Assembly (NCBI RefSeq): GCF_947494025.1
Contig: NZ_CANLTQ010000002.1
Location: 372,001-436,000, forward strand
DNA from: an uncultured Jannaschia sp.
GTDB lineage: Bacteria; Pseudomonadota; Alphaproteobacteria; Rhodobacterales; Rhodobacteraceae
DNA: 64,000 bases
Direction of reading: 5' to 3'
The position numbers and the translations under genes were made by a program. This document shows, in pieces, positions 33,997 through 42,642 of the stretch. How positions within the stretch are numbered: position 1 is the first letter of the stretch; every line of letters begins with the position of its first letter. The notes below the pieces were generated by a model. It made no database searches. It was given only the letters and a program-made list of their open reading frames with translations, and was not told the DNA's origin.

Positions 33997-35499
33997 ATGA
34001 CCCGCACCATTCGCCTGCACGCCTCCGACAACGTCGTCACCGCGACCGGCCCGATGGGGGCCGGGGCGGCGGTCGAGGGGGTGGTCACCAGCGCGCTGAT
34101 CCCGACCGGACACAAGATCGCCACCCGTCCCATCGCCACGGGCGAGGCGATCGTGAAATACGGGCAGATTATCGGCTACGCCTCCGTTGACATCGCGCCG
34201 GGCGACCATGTCCATGTGCAGAACTGCGCGTTCCGGGCCACCGACCATGCCTACGAATTCGGCACCGACCTCCGTCCGGTCGCGCCGGCGACCGGCGACA
34301 CCTTCATGGGCTACCGCCGCAGGAACGGCGCGGTCGGCACGCGGAACTACGTCGCGGTGCTGACCTCCGTGAACTGCTCCGCCACCGCCGCCCACATGAT
34401 CGCCGACGCCTTCGGCCCGGAAGAGATGGCGCGCTATCCGAACGTGGACGGGGTCTGCGCCTTCACCCACGGCACCGGCTGCGGCATGGCGGGCGACGGC
34501 GACGGGTTCGAGGCGCTCCAGCGGGTGATGTGGGGCTATGCCCGCCATCCGAACCACGCCGCCGTCCTGATGGTTGGCCTCGGCTGCGAGATGAACCAGA
34601 TCGACTGGCTGCTCGATGCCTGGGGCCTCGAGCATTCGCCGACCTTCCAGACGATGAACATCCAGAACGTCGCAGGCCTGCGCCGCACGGTCGAGGCGGG
34701 GATCGAGACGGTCCGCGCGATGCTGCCCATCGCCAACGAGGCGGTGCGCGAGCCCTGCCCCGTCTCCGAACTGACGGTCGCGCTGCAATGCGGCGGCTCC
34801 GACGCCTGGTCGGGGATCACCGCGAACCCGGCGCTGGGCCATGCCTGCGACCTCCTCGCGGCGCAGGGCGGGACCGGCGTCCTGGCCGAGACGCCGGAGA
34901 TCTACGGCGCCGAGCATCTGCTGACCCGGCGTGCGGTGGACAACGCGACGGGCGAGCGGCTCGTCGGCCTGATCGAATGGTGGAAGGACTATACCGAGCG
35001 CAACCGCGGCTCGATGGACAACAACCCGTCTCCCGGCAACAAGAAGGGCGGACTCACCACCATCCTCGAGAAGTCGCTCGGCGCGGCGGCGAAGGGCGGC
35101 ACGACGCCGCTTACCGGCGTCTACAAGTACGCCGAGCAGGTCCGCGCCCGCGGCTTCACCTTCATGGACAGTCCCGGCTACGACCCGGCCTCGGTGACGG
35201 GGCAGATCGCGGGGGGCTGCAACCTCGTCTGCTTCACCACGGGGCGCGGGTCCGCCTTCGGCTCGAAGCCCGCCCCGACGATCAAGGTGGCGACGAACCA
35301 GACGCTCTTCGACCGGATGCCCGAGGACATGGACATCAACGCCGGCGACATCCTCGACGGCCGTTCCACCGTGGAGGCGAAGGGGCGCGAGATCTACGAG
35401 ACGTTCCTGCGCGTGGCCTCCGGCGAGACGACCAAGTCCGAGGCGCAGGGGCTGGGCGACCATGAATTCGTGCCGTGGCAGATCGGGGCGGTGATGTGA
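33997..35499 (+). CDS. UxaA family dehydratase (altronate/galactarate dehydratase type)
   Basis: 500 residues with both UxaA parts in one chain: an N-terminal SAF domain (IRLHASDNVV, GHKIATRPIATGEAIVKYGQIIG) and the long catalytic domain with FMGYRRRNGAVGTRNYVAVLTSVNCSA in segments, FTHGTGCGM, MVGLGCEMNQID, LQCGGSDAWSGITANPALG and FTTGRGSAFGSKPAPTIKVATN. Members dehydrate D-altronate, D-galactarate or related sugar acids using iron. Downstream of a dead transporter, this gene itself has no visible damage. The Shine-Dalgarno before the ATG is weak; an overlapping ATG at 33963 is in another frame and rejected. Confidence 0.9.
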   Translation: MTRTIRLHASDNVVTATGPMGAGAAVEGVVTSALIPTGHKIATRPIATGEAIVKYGQIIGYASVDIAPGDHVHVQNCAFRATDHAYEFGTDLRPVAPATGDTFMGYRRRNGAVGTRNYVAVLTSVNCSATAAHMIADAFGPEEMARYPNVDGVCAFTHGTGCGMAGDGDGFEALQRVMWGYARHPNHAAVLMVGLGCEMNQIDWLLDAWGLEHSPTFQTMNIQNVAGLRRTVEAGIETVRAMLPIANEAVREPCPVSELTVALQCGGSDAWSGITANPALGHACDLLAAQGGTGVLAETPEIYGAEHLLTRRAVDNATGERLVGLIEWWKDYTERNRGSMDNNPSPGNKKGGLTTILEKSLGAAAKGGTTPLTGVYKYAEQVRARGFTFMDSPGYDPASVTGQIAGGCNLVCFTTGRGSAFGSKPAPTIKVATNQTLFDRMPEDMDINAGDILDGRSTVEAKGREIYETFLRVASGETTKSEAQGLGDHEFVPWQIGAVM

Positions 35500-35556
35500 C
35501 GCCGGCCCCGTGACGTTGACGGCACGGTCGGGAGCGCCCGTATTTCGCGCCGTCGC

Positions 35557-36477
35557 ATGGCGGCGGGCGCACCGCTGATGCCGCCGCCGGTTCCGGTCTC
35601 CCGGCTCGCGCGGCCGCGCGTCGACGATGCGGGTCGCGGCATCCTCCTGATGCTGGTGGCCAACGCCTTCTTCGCGATGAACGACACGTCGGTGAAGTGG
35701 CTGTCGCTCGCGGGGCTGCCCGCGTTGCAGCTCGCCTTCATGCGCTACGCCACGCATCTGGTGCTTTCCACCGGGCCGATGCTCGGGCGCGACCGTTCCG
35801 GCTGGACCGCGCCCTGGCCGGTGTCGGGGCTGATGCTGCTGCGCGGGGGGCTGCTCCTCGTCTCGACGATCACCAACTTTTTCGCGCTGCGCTATCTCGA
35901 CCTGACGACCATCGCGGCGATCACGTTCTCCTCGCCGATCCTCGTCTCCGCCCTTTCGGTGCCGCTTCTGGGCGAGCGTGTCGGGCGGCTCCGCTGGGCG
36001 GCGATTGCCGTGGGCTTCCTGGGCGTTCTCGTGGTCGTGCGCCCGTGGGATGCGTCGTTCCACCCGGCAATGCTCCTGTCGGTGACGAGCGCGCTGGCCC
36101 TGTCGCTCTTCTCGATCCTGACGCGCCGCCTCGCGGGGATCGCGGCCCCGCGGACGATGCAGCTCTATGCCGGGCTCGTCGGCACGTCGGTGCTGGCGCC
36201 GTTCATGTTCTGGATCTGGGAGATGCCGGCCACGGCATTCGAATGGGCGCTCATGCTCGGCTTCGGCGGCCTTGCCTGGACCGGGCACCACTTCTTCTCC
36301 CACGCGCATGGCTTCGCACCGGCCAGCGTGCTGATGCCGTTCAGCTACGCCTTTCTCGTCTACATGACCGTGACGGGCTTCGTCGTGTTCGGCACGGTGC
36401 CGGACGCGACGACGATCGTGGGCGCGATGGTGATCGCGGCGGCGGGATTGTTCATCTGGTGGCGCGAACGGAGGTGA
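35557..36477 (+). CDS. DMT superfamily transporter (EamA type)
   Basis: 306 residues with ten hydrophobic segments in two EamA repeats: GILLMLVANAFFAMNDTSVKWL opens the first (viewed in parts), ITNFFALRYLDLTTIAAITFSSPILVSALSVPLLGERVG is the typical end of repeat one, and WTGHHFFSHAHGFAPASVLMPFSYAFLVY that of repeat two. The family moves small metabolites, often outward, sometimes inward. An in-frame ATG at 35578 is an alternative start. The stop is 2 bases before the first Gfo/Idh/MocA gene, so these genes are linked. It might serve the sugar-acid cluster now that the TRAP system is broken, but this is speculative. Confidence 0.87.
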   Translation: MAAGAPLMPPPVPVSRLARPRVDDAGRGILLMLVANAFFAMNDTSVKWLSLAGLPALQLAFMRYATHLVLSTGPMLGRDRSGWTAPWPVSGLMLLRGGLLLVSTITNFFALRYLDLTTIAAITFSSPILVSALSVPLLGERVGRLRWAAIAVGFLGVLVVVRPWDASFHPAMLLSVTSALALSLFSILTRRLAGIAAPRTMQLYAGLVGTSVLAPFMFWIWEMPATAFEWALMLGFGGLAWTGHHFFSHAHGFAPASVLMPFSYAFLVYMTVTGFVVFGTVPDATTIVGAMVIAAAGLFIWWRERR

Positions 36478-36478
36478 C

Positions 36479-37483
36479 ATGAAGGTCGGACTGATCGGAA
36501 CGGGAATGGTCGCGGCGACGCATGTGGCGGCGATCCGCGATGCGGGGCTCGAACTCGCTACGGTGATGGCGCGCGATCCGGCGAAGACACGGGCCTTCGC
36601 GCAGCGGCACGGCGCGCGGGCGGTCGAAAGCGTCGAGGCGCTTGCCTCGGGTGTCGATTTCGTCATCCTCCTGACCCCGCCGAATGCACGACAGGACCAT
36701 GTCGCGGCGCTTGCGCGCGCGGGCGTGCCGATCCTCGCCGAAAAGCCGATCGAGCGGGATCTGGCGCGGGCCACGGCGCTGGTGGAGGCCTGCGAGGCGG
36801 CGAACGTGCCCTTCGGCGTGACGCTCCAGCACCGGATGCGCCCCGCCGCGCAGATGCTCGCGCGGCAGATGGCGGGGCTGGGGACGATCGCCTCGGTCGA
36901 CCTGCGCGTGCCGTGGTGGCGCGACCCGTCCTATTACGACGAACCGGGGCGTGGCACCTATGAGCGCGACGGCGGCGGCGTGCTGCTGACGCAGGCGATC
37001 CACGCCATCGACCTGATGCTGCATCTTTGCGGCCCCGTCGGCGCGGTGCAGGCGATGGTTGCGTCGACGCCGCTCCACGATCTCGAGGCGGAGGATTTCG
37101 CGGCCGCCGCGCTGCGGTTCGAGAGCGGCGCCACGGGCGCGTTGATGGCGTCGGTCACGCACCGCCCCGGCGGGACGGAGGCGTTGACGATCAACGGGAC
37201 GGGAGGATCGGCCGTGCTTGCGGGCGGGGAGCTCACGGTGACCGGGGCGGACGGCGAAAGCCGCAGCTTCGGCGAGCCGGCGGCGGGCACGGGCGGCGGG
37301 GCCGACCCGATGGCGTTCCAGCACGACTGGCACCAGGCGGTGATCGAGGACTTCGCCTCCGCCCTGCGGGAGGGTCGCGCGCCGGCGATCCCGGCGCGCG
37401 ACACGCTGCCGGCCATCGCGCTCATCGACGCGATCCAGGCCTCGGCCCGGTCGGGACACAGGGAGGAGATCGAGGATGTCTGA
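36479..37483 (+). CDS. Gfo/Idh/MocA family oxidoreductase (first copy)
   Basis: 334 residues. VGLIGTGMVAATHVAAIRDAG is the Rossmann start, VDFVILLTPPNARQDHV and VPILAEKPIERDLARA the nucleotide/EKP motif with catalytic Lys, and GVLLTQAIHAIDLMLHLCGP the substrate-side His region. The family oxidises or reduces sugars and cyclitols with NAD(P). It overlaps the second copy by 8 bases and follows the DMT transporter by 1 base, so the three are one unit. The substrate is unknown; location suggests a sugar acid or derived lactone. Confidence 0.9.
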   Translation: MKVGLIGTGMVAATHVAAIRDAGLELATVMARDPAKTRAFAQRHGARAVESVEALASGVDFVILLTPPNARQDHVAALARAGVPILAEKPIERDLARATALVEACEAANVPFGVTLQHRMRPAAQMLARQMAGLGTIASVDLRVPWWRDPSYYDEPGRGTYERDGGGVLLTQAIHAIDLMLHLCGPVGAVQAMVASTPLHDLEAEDFAAAALRFESGATGALMASVTHRPGGTEALTINGTGGSAVLAGGELTVTGADGESRSFGEPAAGTGGGADPMAFQHDWHQAVIEDFASALREGRAPAIPARDTLPAIALIDAIQASARSGHREEIEDV

Positions 37484-38471
37484 GGGAATCGCCGTCATCG
37501 GCATCGACCACCGGCACTGCTACACGATGGTCGCGAACCTGATCGAGGCCGGCGGGCATCTGGTCGGCTGGGCCACCGAGGGGGAGCCGGGCACGCTCGA
37601 CGGCTGGGTCGAGCGCTACCCCGACGCGCCGCGGCGCACGGAGGCGGAGCTTCTGGCCGATCCGGAGGTTTCCATCGTCGTCACCGCGGGGGTGCCGTTC
37701 GAACGGCCGGGCATTTCCTGCCGCGCGATGCGGGCCGGCAAGCATGTCCTGAGCGATAAACCGGGCGCGCTGACCGAGGACGACCTCGAAGCGATCCGCC
37801 GGACCGCCGCGGAGACCGGGCGCATATGGGCCGTCGACTTCAGCGAACGCTTCGAGGTGCCGGGCATGACCCGCGTCTCCCGCCTCGTGGCCGAGGGCGT
37901 CATCGGCGAGGTGATCGACGTGACGCTGCTGGCGCCACACCGGCTGAACGCGCCGACGCGCCCGGACTGGTTCTGGGACCACGCGAAGGGCGGCGGCATC
38001 CTCGCGGATATCGGCTCCCACCAGATCGAGCAGGTGCTGCACCTGTCCGGCGCGAGCGAGGGCGAGATCCTGTTCGCGGAAGCCTCCTGCCTGCGCGAGG
38101 CGCCGTTCCAGGACCGGGGCCGGATCGCGATGCGCGCGGGCCGGGCCACGGGGACGATCCTTCTGCACTGGTACACGCCCGACGCGCTGCCGAGCTGGGG
38201 GGACGGACGGCTCTTCGTGACCGGGACGGAGGGCTTTGTCGAAATCCGCAAGTATGTCGATCCCGAGGGGGCGGAGGGGGGCGATCACGTCATCCTCGTC
38301 AACAACGACCGCTCCGAGCGGTGGCAGGCATCGGACGAACGCCTGCCCTTCTTCGCGGACTTTCTCGCGGGCGTCCGGGCGGGTCGGGCCCCGGACCCGG
38401 ATCACCCGTTCCGCGTCATGGCGCTCGCCATCGAGGCGCAAAGGATGGCGGACGCGAAGCGCGGGGGCTGA
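37476..38471 (+). CDS. Gfo/Idh/MocA family oxidoreductase (second copy, divergent)
   Basis: 331 residues. IAVIGIDHRHCYTMVANLIEAGG opens the Rossmann fold with a GIDHRH variant in place of the usual GxGxxG, so cofactor binding may differ; GKHVLSDKPGALTEDDL has the DKP/EKP catalytic lysine, and GGGILADIGSHQIEQVLHLSG the His-containing substrate region. It overlaps the first copy by 8 bases yet differs strongly from it, which argues for distinct roles rather than recent duplication. I see nothing operon-like downstream. Confidence 0.87.
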   Translation: MSEGIAVIGIDHRHCYTMVANLIEAGGHLVGWATEGEPGTLDGWVERYPDAPRRTEAELLADPEVSIVVTAGVPFERPGISCRAMRAGKHVLSDKPGALTEDDLEAIRRTAAETGRIWAVDFSERFEVPGMTRVSRLVAEGVIGEVIDVTLLAPHRLNAPTRPDWFWDHAKGGGILADIGSHQIEQVLHLSGASEGEILFAEASCLREAPFQDRGRIAMRAGRATGTILLHWYTPDALPSWGDGRLFVTGTEGFVEIRKYVDPEGAEGGDHVILVNNDRSERWQASDERLPFFADFLAGVRAGRAPDPDHPFRVMALAIEAQRMADAKRGG

Positions 38472-39052
38472 CCTTTTCGGCGGCGGTCGTTTTCCTGACC
38501 GCCACGTTCGGCTCCGGCGTCCTGTCGACCGTCGGGGGCGCCTCGGGTGCGCGGCCGGGGCTGCGCTGCCCCGTCGGGCTTTGTTTCGGGTCGAACCTCG
38601 TGACAGTGGCCGACATATCGGAGCTGACCGTGCCGATACGCGTGGATACGCGACCGCACATTATCCCGCTCCCGTCCTCCGAGGGCGGCCTTCTCTATCC
38701 CGCCTTCCGGCTCGCCACGGCGAGCGCCCGGCTTCGTTGATGGCTTGGCGCCGCAAGCGATCGATCCCGAGGCTTATGCCGGGGGCACCGCCCTGTTCTC
38801 CGGCGTTCGGGTCTTTCCCGCGGCGACGCCGGTGCGCTCGTCAAGCCCGCGATCGTGTGCGCGATCCGGATGCCGCTGTCTCCCGCGCCGTCTCGACCTC
38901 ACGCAAAGGATGCGGCGAAAGATGAACGTGTCGATGCGGGCTGTCGTGGCGCTGGCCACACTGACGAAGCCCCGCGCCAAGCGGACCCGGCACACCGTGT
39001 CGGCCCATCTTTCCGACATGCGCGAAGGACGGGTCCGTGACCATCGGCTTTA
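38472..39052. other. 581-bp gene-free stretch before tRNA-Cys
   Basis: No reading frame here shows recognisable protein features. Just after the Gfo gene, GGCGGTC/GACCGCC (about 38482-38503) can form a hairpin with an 8-base loop but has no T-run. The rest is unpatterned high-GC sequence; short open frames on both strands cross into the tRNA and are not credible. Confidence 0.5.
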
Positions 39053-39126
39053 TGGAGGCGAGTACCGGAATCGAACCGGTGTGCACGGATTTGCAATCCG
39101 CTGCGTAACCACTCCGCCAACTCGCC
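39053..39126 (-). tRNA. tRNA-Cys (anticodon GCA)
   Basis: Read on the minus strand: acceptor GGCGAGT, D arm TGGCGGAGTGGTTACGCA, anticodon stem-loop GGATTGCAAATCC with anticodon GCA, T arm CCGGTTCGATTCCGG, acceptor ACTCGCC-T and an encoded CCA at 39053-39055. It is 74 bases and fully pairable. Confidence 0.96.
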
Positions 39127-39254
39127 GCCGGGGATGCGAACGCTCTAGCGTCTGCGCGCAACACTCGCAAGCGGTCCCGGGCGACGCGTCGGGTTTCGCG
39201 TTGCGGCAAGGGAGCGGACATGCTTTCTGACCCCCAAGCAGAACAGGACGACGG

Positions 39255-39920
39255 GTGCAGGCAACGATGGCGGCGTCAAAGGCTCTCCGGACGATGATGG
39301 TCGACACCCAGGTCCGGCCCTCGGATGTCACGAAGTTTCCAATCATATCGGCGATGCTCGATGTCCCGCGGGAGGCCTTCGTGCCCAGCGGCGCGCGGGA
39401 GGTCGCCTATATGGACGCGCCGATCCCGCTGGGCGACGGACGCGAGATGCCGGATGCGCGGGTGCTGGCCAAGATGCTCGACGCGCTCGACGTCCGGATC
39501 GAGGACAACGTGCTGATCCTCGGCGGCAATTACGGCTATTCGACCGCGATCCTGTCGCGCATGGCGGATTCGGTCGTGATGATCGAGCCGGACGCGGCGA
39601 TGGTCGCGGAGGCTGAAACGGCACTGGCTTCGATCGAGGCGCACAACGCCGTCGTGCTGCAGGACGAGCCGACGAAGGGTGCGGCCAAGGCCGGGCCGTT
39701 CGACGTGATCCTGATCGAGGGCGGGGTCGAGCGGATACCGGACGCGATCACGGAACAATTGCGGGAAGGCGGACGCATCGCGGCGGCTTTCCAGAGCGGA
39801 ACGTTGGGCGAAGTAAGGGTCGGACGCATGACAGACGGACATATCGGATGGCGCTTCGCCTTCAATGCCGGCGCACCGGTCCTGCCGGGCTTCGCCGCCG
39901 AACGCGGGTTCGCGTTCTGA
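39255..39920 (+). CDS. Protein-L-isoaspartate O-methyltransferase family protein
   Basis: 221 residues. The opening RTMMVDTQVRPSDVTKFPIISAM and VPREAFVP match PIMT, with a family-like AYMDAPIPLG. The SAM-binding loop reads VLILGGNYGYSTAILS where classical Pcm has an acidic/GTGSGY loop, so repair of isoaspartyl residues is not assured. FDVILIEGGVERIPDAI and LREGGRIAA follow the expected order. It starts at GTG 39255 with AGGA 8 bases upstream; ATG 39267 is possible. The stop overlaps the next start as TGATG, a pairing with a TolC-type gene that is usual in Rhodobacteraceae. Confidence 0.85.
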   Translation: MQATMAASKALRTMMVDTQVRPSDVTKFPIISAMLDVPREAFVPSGAREVAYMDAPIPLGDGREMPDARVLAKMLDALDVRIEDNVLILGGNYGYSTAILSRMADSVVMIEPDAAMVAEAETALASIEAHNAVVLQDEPTKGAAKAGPFDVILIEGGVERIPDAITEQLREGGRIAAAFQSGTLGEVRVGRMTDGHIGWRFAFNAGAPVLPGFAAERGFAF

Positions 39921-41368
39921 TGGCGGGCCGTCTGTTCCGTCGCCTGGCCCTCGGCACCGGGCTCGTCCTCGCCACGGCGGGATCGCTGACCGCCGATACG
40001 CTCAGCGATGCGCTGATCCAGGCCTATCGCAGTTCGCCGCTGCTGGAGCAGCAGCGCTATCTGCTCCGTGCGACGGACGAGGACGTGGCCGTGGCCGTGG
40101 CCGCGCTCCGCCCGACGGTGAGCTTCCAATCGAGCTACGGCAAGACCGTGACCTTCACCGACAGCGAGCGGGTGCGGCGGACCAATCCGCTCGACGGCGT
40201 GCAGACCTCGGTCAATGTCGGCGGGCGGGAGACGACGACCGTCGGTGCGCTGTCGCTCGTGCTCGACTACGTTCTGGCCGATGGCGGCCAGCGCGACCTG
40301 CGTATCGGCGCCGCGAAGGAAGCGGTCATCGGCGCGCGGTTCAACCTGACGCAGATCGAGCAGCAGGTCATGCTCGACGCGGTCACGGCCTATCTGAACC
40401 TGCGTCTGGCGGTGCGCCTCGTCGACGTGCGGCAGACGAACGTTCGCCTGATCGATCAGCAGCTCAGCGCGACGCAGGACCGGTTCGAGGTCGGCGAGGT
40501 GACGCGGACGGATGTCGCGATCGCACAGTCGCGGCTGGCCGCCGCGCGCTCGGCGCTGGCCGCGGCACGGGGGCAGGTGGACATCGCGCGCGAGACCTAT
40601 CGCTTGGCCACCGGCGTCCTGCCAGGCAGCACGCTGGCCGATCCGCCCCCGGCGCCCGCCCTGCCGCCGACCGTCGACCGCGCCCAGCAGCTTGCCTTGC
40701 AAATTCATCCGCTGGTCGCGTCCGCGCAGCACGACATCACCGCGCTGACGCTTCTCGCCGAAGCGCGCGCGGCCGATCGGCTGCCTTCGGTGTCGCTGCA
40801 GGCCAATGCCGGGCGCCAGACGCCGGATACGGATACGCTGAACCTCAGCCTGCTCGGGAACGTGCCGGTCTATACCGGTGGTCAGTTGCCTGCTCTGCAA
40901 CGTCAGGCGATCGCGCAGGCGCAGGCGGCGCGCGGCGATCTCGGCAACACGAGCCGTCAGATCGTCGAGGGTGTCGGACGGGCCTATGCCGGGCTCGAGG
41001 TGGCCCGCGCGCAGATCACCGCGACGCAGGAGGGCGTGCGCGCCTCGGAGCTGGCCTTCGAAGGCCTGCGCGAGGAGGCGACGCTCGGCGTGCGCACCAC
41101 GCTCGACGTGCTCGACGCGGAGAACGACCTTCTCGTGGCGCGCACCGACCTGCTGACGGCTCAGTCCGACGCGCAGCTCGCGGTCTATCAGGTGCTCGCG
41201 TCGATCGGCCTGCTGACGACCGAGCATCTGGGCCTGTCGGTGGAGCGCTACGACCCGTCGATCTATTACAGCGCCGTCGCGAACGCCCCGCAGGACACGT
41301 CGCCGCTCCAACCCTCCGCACGCGGCGGGCGCCTCGACAGCGTGCTGCGGCGGTTCAACCGTAATTGA
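39920..41368 (+). CDS. TolC family outer membrane efflux protein
   Basis: 482 residues. An N-terminal signal peptide (LALGTGLVLATAGSLTADT) is followed by two OEP repeats: LSDALIQAYRSSPLLEQQR, ATQDRFEVGEVTRTDVAIAQSRLAAARSAL in parts, and the second half with VYTGGQLPALQRQAIAQAQAA and LREEATLGVRTTLDVLDAENDL. These are the standard TolC coiled-coil and beta-barrel repeats. It would form the outer-membrane channel for type I secretion or RND efflux pumps encoded elsewhere. It starts at ATG 39920 overlapping the PIMT stop. Confidence 0.93.
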   Translation: MAGRLFRRLALGTGLVLATAGSLTADTLSDALIQAYRSSPLLEQQRYLLRATDEDVAVAVAALRPTVSFQSSYGKTVTFTDSERVRRTNPLDGVQTSVNVGGRETTTVGALSLVLDYVLADGGQRDLRIGAAKEAVIGARFNLTQIEQQVMLDAVTAYLNLRLAVRLVDVRQTNVRLIDQQLSATQDRFEVGEVTRTDVAIAQSRLAAARSALAAARGQVDIARETYRLATGVLPGSTLADPPPAPALPPTVDRAQQLALQIHPLVASAQHDITALTLLAEARAADRLPSVSLQANAGRQTPDTDTLNLSLLGNVPVYTGGQLPALQRQAIAQAQAARGDLGNTSRQIVEGVGRAYAGLEVARAQITATQEGVRASELAFEGLREEATLGVRTTLDVLDAENDLLVARTDLLTAQSDAQLAVYQVLASIGLLTTEHLGLSVERYDPSIYYSAVANAPQDTSPLQPSARGGRLDSVLRRFNRN

Positions 41369-41464
41369 TCCGTGCGCGGTGGCGTTCGTCGCGACGGACG
41401 CCGAATGGACATGACGATGCGGATAGCGGCCCCTGTCGCCGCGCGGACCGATCGGGAGAGCACG

Positions 41465-41926
41465 ATGGCAGCGCATGAAAGAGGCGAAGATCCGGTCGAA
41501 TCGGTGCGAAGCCTGATCGCGCAAGAGACCGCTCACATGACGGCCACCGGCTCCGGGCGACCGGCGGAACAGGCGTCGAACGAACCGACGCTCCTTCTCG
41601 CGGCGGAGCAACGCGTGCGGCAGGAAGACGATGCAGGGGGGGTCGCTGGCCGGAGTCGCGCGGAACCGCCCGAGGAATACACGGAGGATTCCGATTTCGA
41701 GCACGACGGCCCTCGCGCGCTGCGTACGCGGGGACTCTCAAAATTCGCCGACCTGTCGGATGAGCCGGCCGCCAACGGGGATCTCCGCGAACTCGTCACC
41801 GAGATCGTGCGCGAAGAACTGGCCGGCGAACTCGGTGCGCGGATCACGCGCAACGTCCGCAAGCTCGTGCGGCAGGAGATTGCCCGCGCCATGAGCGAAA
41901 TGGAGCCCGGCAAGCGCCGGCCCTGA
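41465..41926 (+). CDS. Hypothetical acidic protein with conserved helical C-terminus (PopZ/DUF2497-like layout)
   Basis: 153 residues from ATG 41465, which has GGGAGAG 4 bases upstream. The N-terminus (ERGEDPVESVRSLIAQE) and the C-terminal amphipathic stretch (LRELVTEIVREELAGELG, ITRNVRKLVRQEIARAM) are helical, joined by an acidic, low-complexity middle. This short-helix / disordered linker / C-terminal helix layout is like the polar organiser family DUF2497 (PopZ), but similarity is only architectural. It follows the tolC-like gene in the same direction. Confidence 0.65.
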   Translation: MAAHERGEDPVESVRSLIAQETAHMTATGSGRPAEQASNEPTLLLAAEQRVRQEDDAGGVAGRSRAEPPEEYTEDSDFEHDGPRALRTRGLSKFADLSDEPAANGDLRELVTEIVREELAGELGARITRNVRKLVRQEIARAMSEMEPGKRRP

Positions 41927-41933
41927 AACGAAA

Positions 41934-41961
41934 GCCGCGCCGGACCACAATCCGACGCGGC
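41934..41961 (-). terminator. Intrinsic terminator of the DUF6280 gene
   Basis: GCCGCGCCGGA (41934-41944) and TCCGACGCGGC (41951-41961) form an 11-bp stem with one G-U pair and a 6-base loop. On the minus strand it is followed by TTTCGTTTC. It sits 20 bp past the DUF6280 stop, between convergent genes, and may also serve the plus-strand gene. Confidence 0.7.
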
Positions 41962-41981
41962 GTTGTGCCGTGGTTCGGCGA

Positions 41982-42311
41982 TCAGGCGGCTTCGGCAGCC
42001 TCCGCCATTTCGGCCGCGTGCCGACGCTCGCTTTCCTCACGCGACAGCGCGACCGAGGTGCGGACCCCGCGGCTGACGAATTCCATGAGGCCGGCGACGA
42101 CGCGCTCGTTCGGATCGATTCCGGCACAGGACAGTACCTCGCGCCCGTCGCGGGACCGGGCCCAGCGGGCGATCTGATCGGGTCCGTTGCCGAATTTCTT
42201 GTCGTCGGAGATGGCGTCGTCCAACGCGGCCAGAACAACAGCGGCGAACAGCTTGCGCGCACGCTGCCCCTGTTCGAAATTGAACGCAGTTGCGTCGACG
42301 AAGTCCGTCAT
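41982..42311 (-). CDS. DUF6280 family protein (Rhodobacteraceae-type conserved protein)
   Basis: 109 residues: [34 protein letters not shown] begins the fold (segments), followed by [32 protein letters not shown] and [17 protein letters not shown] recognise it as a very conserved, small, soluble protein of the Rhodobacteraceae with no known role. The extreme conservation of [19 protein letters not shown] suggests a core function. It diverges from efp across a 331-bp gap and ends at a hairpin terminator. Confidence 0.85.
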   Translation of the reverse strand: MTDFVDATAFNFEQGQRARKLFAAVVLAALDDAISDDKKFGNGPDQIARWARSRDGREVLSCAGIDPNERVVAGLMEFVSRGVRTSVALSREESERRHAAEMAEAAEAA

Positions 42312-42642
42312 ACCGCTCTCTCCTTATGTTCTTGCTTCTTCTCAGACCAGTCGACCTAACACGACCGCCCTGCATCCGTGCTATGCGATCTCGGAATACC
42401 CCATATGCTCAGGATGCATCGCGAGAAAGCGGAGGATACCAGATCCGGTAGCTGGGCAAGCCATGCCACGACGATATCTGGTCTTCGCCTGGATTGTTTC
42501 AACCTTGCGTCAACTTCTTGATACAATCCCGGTTCCCCGGCCCGCGCGGTTTTTTGCCCGCTGCGCCGGGCGGCGCTCGCGCTTGCTTGCGCCCCCCGCA
42601 CTCGGTAAAGCGCGGCCGACACCCGTTCGGAGACTTCCTGCG
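42312..42642. other. 331-bp divergent intergenic region between DUF6280 gene and efp
   Basis: Relatively AT-rich for this genome between 42370 and 42535. TACAAT at 42522-42527 resembles a -10 box facing efp, with only poor -35 candidates (TTGTTT at 42494, TTGCGT at 42505) at non-ideal spacing. Promoters of both genes must lie here. No credible protein frame is seen. Confidence 0.4.

Noticed and set aside
33961-36774. A 937-residue minus-strand frame over the UxaA, DMT and Gfo genes
   Set aside because: No recognisable motifs; antisense to genes with complete family signatures.
38745-39230. A 161-residue plus-strand frame before the PIMT gene
   Set aside because: It reads straight through tRNA-Cys and has no protein-like features.
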